This document shows, piece by piece, positions 1 through 8,041 of a stretch of 64,000 nucleotides of DNA. The stretch's first letter is position 1; every line of letters begins with the position of its first letter. Made by a program: the position numbers and the translations under genes. The notes beneath the pieces are model-generated. The model worked only from the letters and a program-made list of their open reading frames with translations, was not told the DNA's origin and did not search any database. The stretch lies in NCBI GenBank assembly GCA_045634365.1, contig JAZRAC010000001.1:101319-165318 (forward strand). Reading direction: 5' to 3'. This stretch comes from HGM04593 sp045634365 (lineage in GTDB: Bacteria > Bacteroidota > Bacteroidia > Bacteroidales > Bacteroidaceae).

Positions 1-181
1 TGATTTTTTGTTGCTCACACTCCTTACTCTTTGTGTGGCACAATGTATTTAAAACGCGAAGATACTACTATTTGCCGACTTGTCGAAATATTTTTGCTTT
101 ATTTATAAATTAAACTATAATATAAACATTGTTGTGCTTGCTTATTGTGGTGGAGTGTTAATTAAAGAAACTTTATGATTT

Positions 182-210
182 TTTTTGTCGCACAATTGTT
201 GTATCTTCGC
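182..210 (+). promoter_or_regulatory. Bacteroidetes-type promoter for the lipid kinase gene
   Basis: TATCTTCGC at 202-210 matches the -7 box (TAnnTTTG-like) of the Bacteroidetes primary sigma factor, with a TTG-containing -33 region at about 184-188. The start codon follows about 20 bases later, so the leader is short. Bases 1-180 show no gene. Confidence 0.5.
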
Positions 211-230
211 AATCGGAATATGTAACAGCC

Positions 231-1373
231 TTGAAAAGTAAAAAAGACATATTGTTTCTGATTAACCCAAAGTCGGGAGTGGGTGGTAAACGCTCTGTTC
301 CTCGTTTGGTGAGAACTCTTCTCGATAAGAGTAAATTCAATGTGACTATAAGGGAAACTCAATATGTCGCTCACGCTTGTGAATTAACTGCCGAGGCTGT
401 TGCGAAGGGTGTTGATATTGTTGTTGCCGTTGGCGGTGATGGCACGGTGAACGAGGTTGCCCGGAGTCTTATTGGCAGTAACACTGCGCTTGGAATAGTT
501 CCCTGCGGTTCGGGCAATGGCCTTGCTCGTCATTTGGGAATACCTTTGGAGATAAAAAGGGCTGTCGAATTTATAAATACCGCCGAAATAACATCTGTCG
601 ATTATGGTAAAATAAACGGACATCCTTTCTTTTGTACCTGTGGCATTGGATTCGATGCGCTTGTCAGTAATAGTTTCGCTCACGGCACACGCCGCGGATT
701 GCTTGGGTATATGAACCAGACACTGCTCGACTGGCTTAATTACAAACCCGAGGTTTATGAAATAGAGAGTGAGTCGTTTAAAAAAAGTTATAAGGCGTTT
801 CTTGTGGCTTGCGGCAATGCGGCGCAGTATGGCAATAATGCTTATATAAGTCCGAATGCCTCGATGCGTGACGGGTTGTTGAGTATAACCATTCTCGAAC
901 CATTCCCCGCAGTCGATATTCCCTTAATTCTTAGTCACCTGTTTGGGCGCTCCCTTGATAAGAATAATCATATAAAAACTATTGAGAGTAAATGGATTAA
1001 GATTAAAAGAAGCGCGGCGGGCCCGGTGCATTTCGATGGTGAACCGGCAATGATGGATGCCGAAATTCTTGTGGAAACAGTGCCACTTGGTCTTAAAGTG
1101 CTTGCGCTCCCCGGCTGGGACGGTTGTAGTGCTGTCGTCCCAATGTATAAACAGATATTTGAACTGATAAGTACTCCCGTGGCAAATGTGGATATTGCAT
1201 TGCCAAAGGTTGAGTTTCCTCTCCCGAAGGTGGATATTTCTTTCCCGAATATGGAAGAATTATTGCCTAAATTTAAGATAAGTGATATAACTGAGAAACT
1301 GCCGCCATTCTCTCCGTTCAAAAATAATAGACGCGGCACTGTCGACAAGAAAAAACGCGATAGCGAAAAATAA
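231..1373 (+). CDS. Diacylglycerol/sphingosine kinase-family lipid kinase
   Basis: Predicted lipid kinase (YegS/DagK/LCB5 family) that would phosphorylate a lipid hydroxyl with ATP at the inner membrane. The catalytic domain shows NPKSG at residues 12-16, the nucleotide-binding GGDGT at 68-72 and GSGNGLARHL at 93-102, all diagnostic of the family. The start is read as TTG at 231, because the only nearby upstream ATG (220) runs straight into a stop and the promoter lies just in front. At 380 residues it is longer than the usual 290-310. The extra C-terminal tail (about 300-380) holds a repeated hydrophobic-proline pattern of the type VDIxLPKVEF/PLPKVDI and ends in a basic stretch. Single gene; the next gene is convergent. 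Family assignment is firm, lipid substrate unknown. Confidence 0.85.
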   Translation: MKSKKDILFLINPKSGVGGKRSVPRLVRTLLDKSKFNVTIRETQYVAHACELTAEAVAKGVDIVVAVGGDGTVNEVARSLIGSNTALGIVPCGSGNGLARHLGIPLEIKRAVEFINTAEITSVDYGKINGHPFFCTCGIGFDALVSNSFAHGTRRGLLGYMNQTLLDWLNYKPEVYEIESESFKKSYKAFLVACGNAAQYGNNAYISPNASMRDGLLSITILEPFPAVDIPLILSHLFGRSLDKNNHIKTIESKWIKIKRSAAGPVHFDGEPAMMDAEILVETVPLGLKVLALPGWDGCSAVVPMYKQIFELISTPVANVDIALPKVEFPLPKVDISFPNMEELLPKFKISDITEKLPPFSPFKNNRRGTVDKKKRDSEK

Positions 1374-1387
1374 TTACAAACGAGGGG

Positions 1388-2101
1388 TTAATCGAGCTTT
1401 AAGTAAAAATCTCTTAACATAGCCGTAGCCTCTTGGCTGTATTCCCCCGGCGCAGTTTCCAGAATCAGTTTTTCTGTCAACGGGGCGGTACAAGCCTCCC
1501 TCCTGAATTCCACAAGTACTCTTTTTGCTTCTTTGCGCGGGGTTGTGTGTACATTGGTTATCCTGTGTGCCGAAAATCCTTTGAATGCAGCCTGCGAGGT
1601 CCATTCGTCGAGAGTGTCGCAGGGAATTATTATTGAAATTTTGCCATTATCGGCGAGTAACAGGCCTGTGTTCCTGAAAAACAGCTCGGGCGTGAGGCTG
1701 TCGTTGTGTCGGGCAAGTGTTCGTTGCTTGTCGTCACATTTCAAACTATTGCTGAAATAGGGTGGGTTGCTCACTATTGTGTCGAAACGCTCTTCGGATG
1801 CAAAATTATTTACATCGACATTTATAATCCTCACCCTCTCGCTCCAAGGGGATTTCTTTGCATTCTCGGTTGCACGCATTGCTGCAATGTTGTCAATCTC
1901 AATGCCGGTGATTGTGGCGGTGGGGCAACGTTGCGCCGCCATAATGGATATTAGCCCGGTGCCTGCGCCAATGTCGAGAATTTGTTTGCAGTTGCTGTTG
2001 TCGAACCAAGCGCCGAGCAAGCATCCGTCGGTGCCGACTTTCATTGCGCACCCGCTCTGCTCGATGGTGAATTTTTTGAATTTGAAATAACTGTTCGACA
2101 T
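1388..2101 (-). CDS. trmN6: tRNA1(Val) (adenine37-N6)-methyltransferase TrmN6
   Basis: SAM-dependent methyltransferase of the TrmN6/YfiC family, which methylates N6 of A37 in tRNA1(Val). The Rossmann SAM-binding motif LDIGAGTGLIS lies at about residues 42-52, the acidic ribose-binding residue in GIEID follows, and the adenine N6-methyltransferase motif NPPY lies at about 112-115. The N-terminus (FKFKKFTIEQ...MKVGTDGCLLGAW) is characteristic of this subfamily. Its 237 residues match the family length. It is transcribed toward the lipid kinase gene, with only 14 bases between the two ends, and its start faces the tRNA-Thr gene on the same strand. Confidence 0.85.
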   Translation of the reverse strand: MSNSYFKFKKFTIEQSGCAMKVGTDGCLLGAWFDNSNCKQILDIGAGTGLISIMAAQRCPTATITGIEIDNIAAMRATENAKKSPWSERVRIINVDVNNFASEERFDTIVSNPPYFSNSLKCDDKQRTLARHNDSLTPELFFRNTGLLLADNGKISIIIPCDTLDEWTSQAAFKGFSAHRITNVHTTPRKEAKRVLVEFRREACTAPLTEKLILETAPGEYSQEATAMLRDFYLKLD

Positions 2102-2153
2102 TTTCTTTTTGAATTAAGGCTGTACCTTTCGGCACAGCCTCTGCTTTTTTTTG

Positions 2154-2226
2154 AGCCGAGTCGGGGACTCGAACCCCGGACCTACTCATTACGAATGAGT
2201 TGCTCTACCAACTGAGCTAATTCGGC
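2154..2226 (-). tRNA. tRNA-Thr (anticodon CGT)
   Basis: The minus strand folds into a complete 73-nt cloverleaf: acceptor 5' arm GCCGAAT, D arm with AGCTCAGTTGGTAGAGC, anticodon stem ACTCA/TGAGT around loop TTCGTAA (anticodon CGT, reads ACG), and T arm with GGTTCGAGTCCCC. There is one A-C mismatch at acceptor pair 6-67. CCA is not encoded. It lies on the same strand as trmN6 and 52 bases upstream of it. Confidence 0.93.
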
Positions 2227-2373
2227 ATTGTTTTTTTCTTTTTTTTGCTTCCCGAACCTCCTTGTTCATTTTTTGGACGAATGAGTTGCTCTACCAACTG
2301 AGCTAATTCGGCATTGTTTTTTTTCTTTTTTTGCTTCCCGAACCTCCTCTTATCATCTTTTGGACGAATGAGT
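2191..2373 (-). repeat. Partial tandem duplication of the tRNA-Thr 5' half plus upstream DNA
   Basis: A unit of about 87 bp is repeated head to tail. Bases 2191-2230 (anticodon stem to 5' end of the tRNA) recur without change at 2278-2317, each followed by a T-rich run, then CTTCCCGAACCTCC and TTTTGG. A third start of the unit (ACGAATGAGT) lies at 2364-2373. The second copy lacks the T arm and 3' acceptor strand and cannot be a working tRNA. Confidence 0.85.
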
Positions 2374-2470
2374 CTTCGCAAAATTCTCGCGCAAAGATAA
2401 TGATAAAAAGATTTTTGCAAAACAATAGCCCGAAAAAATAATATTAAAATGATAATAAATCTATCGGCTG

Positions 2471-2501
2471 TTTGTATTGCAAATAAAAATACCTATCTTT
2501 G
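2471..2501 (+). promoter_or_regulatory. Promoter of the purF-like/carB operon
   Basis: TTTG at 2471-2474, then 19 bp, then TATCTTTG at 2494-2501: a consensus Bacteroidetes promoter. Transcription would start near 2505-2508, leaving a leader of about 230 bases before the first gene. Confidence 0.75.
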
Positions 2502-2520
2502 CACATAAATTAAATAACAA

Positions 2521-2738
2521 ATGAGAATTGTTTGCCATAATACAGAAAAACAACTGAAAGGGTGTAAAAACAGCACCTTTCTCTCTATTTTGTCTTGTGA
2601 CAAACAAATAATGCGTGCAAATTCACTTTTTTATTATAGTCGTTTCGTTGAAACGGCTTTTTTTGTATCTTTACGAAATAAAAACAGAGTGTTGCCGCAC
2701 AATTGATGGTTAACTACTTTTTTAACAATACAAACCTT
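2521..2738 (+). promoter_or_regulatory. Structured 5' leader with terminator-like hairpin (possible attenuator)
   Basis: Three stems stand in a row: 2557-2564 with 2574-2580 (AAAGGGTG/CACCTTT, one bulge), 2589-2594 with 2599-2604 (TTTGTC/GACAAA), and GTCGTTTC/GAAACGGC at 2639-2657, followed by seven Ts. The last is a typical intrinsic terminator placed 75 bases before the gene. A frame of 61 codons opens with ATG at 2521 and overlaps the leader; it has no recognisable domain. A TATCTTTAC box at 2667-2675 could be a second promoter just after the terminator. The arrangement suggests attenuation or a riboswitch-like control; the ligand cannot be read from the sequence. Confidence 0.5.
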
Positions 2739-4619
2739 ATGGAACCTTTACTACACGAATGTGGTGTTGCGATGATTCGCTTGCGTAAACCTCTTAACTA
2801 TTATAAAGAGAAGTATGGAACGTGGGCCTATGGAATGAATAAACTATTCCTGCTTATGAACAAGCAGTATAACAGAGGCCAGCAGGGGGCCGGAATTGCC
2901 TGTGTGAAGTTGAAAGCATCTCCCGGCGAGGATTATATGTCGCGTGAACGTGCCGAAGGCTCGGGTGCAATATCCGAAGTTTTTGCCGCCGCCAATAAAG
3001 ATATAATGTCACACCCCAAGGATAAAAAAGGCAATGCCGAATATGCCTACCGCAATTTTGCCTTTGCCGGCGAATTGTATATGGGGCACTTGCGCTATTC
3101 GGGAACAGGCCGCACAGGTATGCAATATGTTCACCCATTCTTGCGCCGTAACAACTGGCGTGCCAAGAACCTTGCCCTTTGCGGTAATTTCCACATAACA
3201 AACGTCGACGATGTGTTCCACGAACTTGTTTCTCACGGTCAGCATCCTCGCGTGCACGCCGACACATATATAATGCTCGAACTTATGGGCCACCGCCTCG
3301 ACCGAGAAGTGGAGCGTGTCTTTAAAGAGTGTGAGCAAGAAGGGCTCGAAGGAATGGATATTACAAACACCATCGAGGAACGTATGGATATATCCAACGT
3401 ATTGCGCACATCTACCCCTATGCTCGATGGCGGCTACATCTTCTGTGGAATAACCGGTAGCGGTGAAATGTTCACAATGCGCGACCCTTGGGGAGTGCGC
3501 ACAGCCTATTGGTACGCCAACGACGAAATATTCGTTGTTGCAAGTGAGCGTGCTGCCTTGCAGACTGCAATGAGCCTAAAAGCCGACGATGTTATTGAAA
3601 TGAAGCCCGGCGAGGCACTTATAATGAATAAACGCGGTGAATTGCGCAGCGAAATGATAATTCCTCAAAAAGCCTTCTTTCCCTGTTCTTTCGAGCGCAT
3701 ATATTTCAGTCGCGGTAACGATGGAGATATATACAAGGAGCGCAAAATGCTCGGTTCGAACCTGAAAGAGCAGATTTTGAAAGCCATTGGCAACGACCTC
3801 GACAATACCGTATTCTCGTTTATCCCCAACACCGCCGAAATGGCATTCTACGGAATGGTCGAGGGAATGGAAGAGTTCCTCAACGAGTGGAAAATGAAGG
3901 AACTGACATCGGGCAAACAGTTCAGCGAGGAGGAAATTTTGAGCATCGTATCGAAGAAAGTGCGTCAAGAGAAGGTTGCCAACAAGGATATAAAAATGCG
4001 TACCTTCATCACCGCCGGTGACAAACGTAACGACCTTGCCGCTCACGTTTACGATATTACATACGGCACAATAAAACCCAAAGTAGACAACCTTGTTGTA
4101 ATAGACGACAGTATTGTGCGCGGAACAACACTTAAACAGAGTATCCTGAATATACTCGACCGCTTGGAACCCAAAAAGATAATCGTGGTATCCTCTTCGC
4201 CACAGATTCGTTACCCCGACTACTACGGCATAGATATGGAGAAGTTCGACCACTTTGTTGCTTTCAAGGCAGCCCTCGACCTCCTTTACGAGCGCGGCAA
4301 GAGAGATATTATTGACCAGACCTATAAGGCTTGTATGGAGGAACTTAAAAAGCCCGATAGTGAGCAGATTAACTGCACACGCGCAATCTACAATCCCTTT
4401 ACCCCAGAAGAAATATCGGCAAAAATCGGCGAATTGTTGAAGCCTGTCGACCTTAAAGCCGACCTTGAACTTGTGTTCCAGACTCTCGAAGGCTTGCATT
4501 CAGCCTGTCCCAATCACCTTGGCGACTGGTATTTCAGCGGAATATATCCCACACCCGGCGGTAACAGGCTTGTAAACGAGGCTTTTGTGGAATACTACGA
4601 AACATATTTGTATAGATAA
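2739..4619 (+). CDS. PurF-like amidophosphoribosyltransferase (class II glutamine amidotransferase + PRTase)
   Basis: Contains an N-terminal class II (Ntn) glutaminase domain that would release ammonia from glutamine, and a C-terminal phosphoribosyltransferase domain. I place the start at ATG 2739 so that a short propeptide (MEPLLHE) precedes the expected N-terminal nucleophile Cys8 in ECGVAM; TTG 2703 and ATG 2706 also open the frame. The PRPP loop VVIDDSIVRGTT lies at about residue 455. The 626 residues exceed the roughly 470-510 of ordinary PurF, with insertions and a C-terminal extension, so this is a Bacteroidales-type paralogue and its substrate may differ from the purine pathway. It is followed after 20 bases by carB, with which it should be co-transcribed. 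No carA lies between them. Confidence 0.75.
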   Translation: MEPLLHECGVAMIRLRKPLNYYKEKYGTWAYGMNKLFLLMNKQYNRGQQGAGIACVKLKASPGEDYMSRERAEGSGAISEVFAAANKDIMSHPKDKKGNAEYAYRNFAFAGELYMGHLRYSGTGRTGMQYVHPFLRRNNWRAKNLALCGNFHITNVDDVFHELVSHGQHPRVHADTYIMLELMGHRLDREVERVFKECEQEGLEGMDITNTIEERMDISNVLRTSTPMLDGGYIFCGITGSGEMFTMRDPWGVRTAYWYANDEIFVVASERAALQTAMSLKADDVIEMKPGEALIMNKRGELRSEMIIPQKAFFPCSFERIYFSRGNDGDIYKERKMLGSNLKEQILKAIGNDLDNTVFSFIPNTAEMAFYGMVEGMEEFLNEWKMKELTSGKQFSEEEILSIVSKKVRQEKVANKDIKMRTFITAGDKRNDLAAHVYDITYGTIKPKVDNLVVIDDSIVRGTTLKQSILNILDRLEPKKIIVVSSSPQIRYPDYYGIDMEKFDHFVAFKAALDLLYERGKRDIIDQTYKACMEELKKPDSEQINCTRAIYNPFTPEEISAKIGELLKPVDLKADLELVFQTLEGLHSACPNHLGDWYFSGIYPTPGGNRLVNEAFVEYYETYLYR

Positions 4620-4639
4620 AAACTCAAAATAACAAGAAT

Positions 4640-7600
4640 ATGAAATCAAAACTGAAAAAGGTATTATTGCTCGGTTCGGGCGCGTTGCGCATCGGTCAAG
4701 CGGGAGAGTTTGACTATTCAGGCTCGCAGGCTCTTAAAGCACTCCGTGAAGAGGGTATTCAGTCGGTACTCATCAACCCCAACGTGGCAACCATTCAAAC
4801 ATCCGAAGGTATTGCCGATAAAGTCTATTTCCTCCCCGTGGATGTTCATAATGTAGAGGAGATTATAAAGAAGGAGCGTCCCGACGGAATTCTGCTCGCA
4901 TTTGGCGGCCAAACAGCACTCAACTGCGGAACAGAGCTCTATCAAAAAGGTATTTTGGAGAAATATGGCGTTAAGGTACTCGGAACATCGGTAGAGGCCA
5001 TTATGTACACCGAGGACCGCGACCTCTTTGTTAAGAAGCTCGACGAGATTCCTATGAAGACTCCCGTGAGCCAAGCTGTGGAGAGTATGGAAGATGCCTT
5101 GAAGGCAGCCCACGAAATAGGCTTCCCGGTAATGGTACGCTCGGCCTATGCGCTTGGAGGATTGGGAAGCGGTATTTGTCGCGACGAAGAGAGCTTTGTG
5201 AAACTTGCCGAGAGTGCTTTCACCTTCTCTAATCAGATTCTTGTTGAGGAGTCGCTCAAAGGTTGGAAAGAGATTGAGTTTGAGGTAATTCGCGACGCCA
5301 ACGACCACTGTTTCACTGTGGCAAGTATGGAGAATTTCGACCCCCTCGGCATTCACACAGGCGAGTCGATTGTGGTTGCACCCACCTGCTCGCTCACCGA
5401 GGAACAGGTGAAGTTTATGCAGGAAATTTCGGTAAAAGCCATACGTCACTTGGGTATTGTGGGTGAGTGTAACATACAGTATGCCTTCAATGCCGAGACT
5501 AACGACTATCGTGTGATTGAGGTTAATGCCCGTTTGAGCCGTTCTTCGGCTCTTGCATCAAAGGCAACCGGTTATCCCCTTGCTTTTGTGGCCGCAAAGA
5601 TTGCCCTTGGTTACACTCTCGACCAGATTGGCGAAATGGGCACTCCAAATTCAGCCTATAAGGCTCCTGAATTGGATTACCTTATATGTAAAATTCCTCG
5701 TTGGGACCTTACAAAGTTTGCCGGCGTTTCTCGTCAGATAGGTTCCAGTATGAAGTCTGTGGGCGAGATTATGTCTATCGGTCGCAGTTTCGAAGAGGTT
5801 ATACAGAAGGGCCTTCGTATGATAGGGCAAGGAATGCACGGCTTTGTGGGCAACGAGCACACTCACTTTGAGAATCTCGAAGAGGAACTTGCCAATCCCA
5901 CAGATATGCGCGTGTTCTCAATTGCTTCGGCACTCGAAGAGGGTTACACCGTGGAACGTATCAGCGAGCTTACCAAAATAGACCCTTGGTTCCTTGGCAA
6001 GCTTAAAAATATTGTAGACTATAAGGGTGTGCTTATGGGTTATAACAGCCTTGAAGAACTCCCCGAGGATGTACTTCGCGAGGCTAAACGACTCGGTTTC
6101 TCCGACTTTCAGATTTCTCGCTTCGTGCTTAAAGAGGAGAAGAATATGGAGGCCGGTAACCTTGCAGTGCGTGCCCGTCGTAAGGAACTTGGTATTCTTC
6201 CGGCAGTTAAGCGCATAAATACAGTTGCTTCGGAACATCCCGAGCTTACCAACTATCTCTATATGACCTACGATGCAAAGGGCTACGATGTTAACTACTA
6301 CAAGACCGATAAGTCGGTAGTGGTGCTTGGCTCGGGTGCCTACCGCATCGGTTCGTCGGTAGAGTTCGACTGGTGCTCTGTTAACGCTGTGCTGACTGCA
6401 CGTAAGCTCGGCTATAAATCTATAATGATTAACTACAACCCCGAAACAGTATCGACCGACTATGATATGTGCGACCGTCTTTACTTCGACGAACTCTCGC
6501 TCGAGCGTGTCCTCGATGTAATCGACCTTGAACAGCCGGGTGGTGTTATTGTTTCAGTGGGTGGACAGATACCTAATAACCTTGCGATGAAATTGCATCG
6601 TCAGTCGGTGCCCATCCTTGGAACCTCACCTCTTTCTATCGATCGTGCCGAAAATCGTCATAAATTCTCGGCAATGCTCGACCAGCTTGGCATCGACCAG
6701 CCTGCGTGGAAGGAGCTCACCAGCATTGAGGAGATGGAGGATTTTGTGAACAAAGTGGGTTATCCCGTGCTTGTTCGTCCCTCTTATGTGCTCTCGGGTG
6801 CAGCGATGAACGTTTGTTACAACGAAGAGGAGTTGCGCGAATTCTTGAAAATGGCAGCCGATGTTTCAAAAGAGTTCCCCGTGGTTGTATCGCAATTTAT
6901 GATAGAGACCAAGGAAATTGAATTTGACGCGGTGGCACAGAATGGCGAGGTTGTTGAGTATGCAATTTCGGAGCACGTAGAATTTGCCGGAGTTCACTCG
7001 GGTGATGCTACACTTGTGTTCCCTGCGCAGAAAATATACTTTGAAACTGCTCGTCGCATTAAGAAGATAAGCCGCAGAATTGCAAAAGAACTCAATATTT
7101 CAGGTCCATTCAATATTCAGTTCCTTGCCAAGAATAACGAGGTTAAGGTAATCGAGTGTAACTTGCGTGCGTCGCGCTCGTTCCCCTTTGTGTCGAAGAT
7201 TTTGAAACGCAACTTCATCGAAACAGCAACACGCATAATGCTCGGTGCACCTTACAGCCGTCCCGATAAGTCGGCATTCGATATTGATTGGATTGGTGTT
7301 AAGGCTTCACAATTCTCATTCTCACGCCTTCACAAGGCCGACCCTGTATTGGGCGTGGATATGTCCTCGACCGGTGAAGTTGGTTGCATTGGCGACGACT
7401 TTGAAGAGGCATTGCTAAATGCGATGATAGCAGTTGGGTACAGCGTTCCCGAGAAGAATGTAATGGTATCTTCGGGTGCATCAAAATCGAAGGTCGACCT
7501 TCTCGAATCGACAGCTGTGCTTGCTGCGAAGGGATACAACATCTTTGCTACTGCGGGAACTGCAAAATTCCTGAACGAGAATGGAATTAACGCAACGCCT

Positions 7601-7861
7601 GTAATGTGGCCCGACGAAAATCCCGATGCAGAAAATAATGTGATGCAGATGATTGCCGACCATCGTTTCGATCTTATTATAAATATTCCCAAAAATCACA
7701 CCAAACGCGAGCTTACAAACGGTTACAGAATACGCCGTGCGGCTATCGACCACAATATTCCGTTGATAACCAATGCGCGCCTTGCAAGTGCATTCATTCG
7801 TGCCTTCTGCAAGATTGATGTGAACGAAATGCCCGTGAAGAGCTGGGACGAATATAAATAA
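4640..7861 (+). CDS. carB: Carbamoyl-phosphate synthase large subunit
   Basis: Synthetic subunit of carbamoyl-phosphate synthetase, which makes carbamoyl phosphate from bicarbonate, ammonia and 2 ATP for pyrimidine and arginine synthesis. At 1073 residues it has the full family length. The two homologous halves each begin with the signature seen at the N-terminus (LLLGSGALRIGQAGEFDYSG) and again near residue 560 (VVLGSGAYRIGSSVEFDW). ATP-grasp domains lie at about 125-320 and 670-860, and the C-terminal MGS-like allosteric domain runs from about 935 (VMVSSGASKSKVDLLE). The glutaminase partner CarA is not in the window. The neighbour upstream supplies a different glutaminase type, so the true ammonia donor is uncertain. 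Ends in a strong terminator. Confidence 0.96.
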   Translation: MKSKLKKVLLLGSGALRIGQAGEFDYSGSQALKALREEGIQSVLINPNVATIQTSEGIADKVYFLPVDVHNVEEIIKKERPDGILLAFGGQTALNCGTELYQKGILEKYGVKVLGTSVEAIMYTEDRDLFVKKLDEIPMKTPVSQAVESMEDALKAAHEIGFPVMVRSAYALGGLGSGICRDEESFVKLAESAFTFSNQILVEESLKGWKEIEFEVIRDANDHCFTVASMENFDPLGIHTGESIVVAPTCSLTEEQVKFMQEISVKAIRHLGIVGECNIQYAFNAETNDYRVIEVNARLSRSSALASKATGYPLAFVAAKIALGYTLDQIGEMGTPNSAYKAPELDYLICKIPRWDLTKFAGVSRQIGSSMKSVGEIMSIGRSFEEVIQKGLRMIGQGMHGFVGNEHTHFENLEEELANPTDMRVFSIASALEEGYTVERISELTKIDPWFLGKLKNIVDYKGVLMGYNSLEELPEDVLREAKRLGFSDFQISRFVLKEEKNMEAGNLAVRARRKELGILPAVKRINTVASEHPELTNYLYMTYDAKGYDVNYYKTDKSVVVLGSGAYRIGSSVEFDWCSVNAVLTARKLGYKSIMINYNPETVSTDYDMCDRLYFDELSLERVLDVIDLEQPGGVIVSVGGQIPNNLAMKLHRQSVPILGTSPLSIDRAENRHKFSAMLDQLGIDQPAWKELTSIEEMEDFVNKVGYPVLVRPSYVLSGAAMNVCYNEEELREFLKMAADVSKEFPVVVSQFMIETKEIEFDAVAQNGEVVEYAISEHVEFAGVHSGDATLVFPAQKIYFETARRIKKISRRIAKELNISGPFNIQFLAKNNEVKVIECNLRASRSFPFVSKILKRNFIETATRIMLGAPYSRPDKSAFDIDWIGVKASQFSFSRLHKADPVLGVDMSSTGEVGCIGDDFEEALLNAMIAVGYSVPEKNVMVSSGASKSKVDLLESTAVLAAKGYNIFATAGTAKFLNENGINATPVMWPDENPDAENNVMQMIADHRFDLIINIPKNHTKRELTNGYRIRRAAIDHNIPLITNARLASAFIRAFCKIDVNEMPVKSWDEYK

Positions 7862-7883
7862 ATCCCATATACCTTATTATAAT

Positions 7884-7920
7884 AAAGGCTCCCGCTGATG
7901 CGGGAGTCTTTATTATTTTT
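7884..7920 (+). terminator. Intrinsic terminator after carB
   Basis: CTCCCGC (7889-7895), loop TGAT, GCGGGAG (7900-7906), extended by AAAG/CTTT and followed by a T-rich tail. Confidence 0.85.
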
Positions 7921-7993
7921 TCTTTGTTGTGGAATTAAATGAAAAGAGTTTTTCGAAAAACAACATTATATTTTAATAATAAAATATAATAAG

Positions 7994-8001
7994 TTATATT
8001 T
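7994..8001 (+). promoter_or_regulatory. -7 box of the M6 protease gene
   Basis: TATATTTG at 7994-8001 inside an AT-rich region matches the Bacteroidetes -7 box, about 40 bases before the ATG. No clear TTTG -33 box is seen. Confidence 0.4.
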
Positions 8002-8041
8002 GTAGTCATTATAATATAATCTTTATAGAAAATATCTAATT

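Noticed and set aside
2278..2317. Second tRNA-Thr gene
   Set aside because: Only the 5' half is present; T arm and acceptor 3' strand are missing.
2191..2373. CRISPR-like repeat array
   Set aside because: Units are tandem 87-bp copies with similar, not unique, interiors, and include a tRNA half.
2521..2706. 61-codon open frame as a real gene
   Set aside because: It overlaps three hairpins and a terminator and has no recognisable composition; a leader peptide role cannot be excluded, so it is mentioned only within the leader.
4718..7753. Long minus-strand frames inside carB
   Set aside because: Shadows of a full-length, well-recognised gene on the plus strand.
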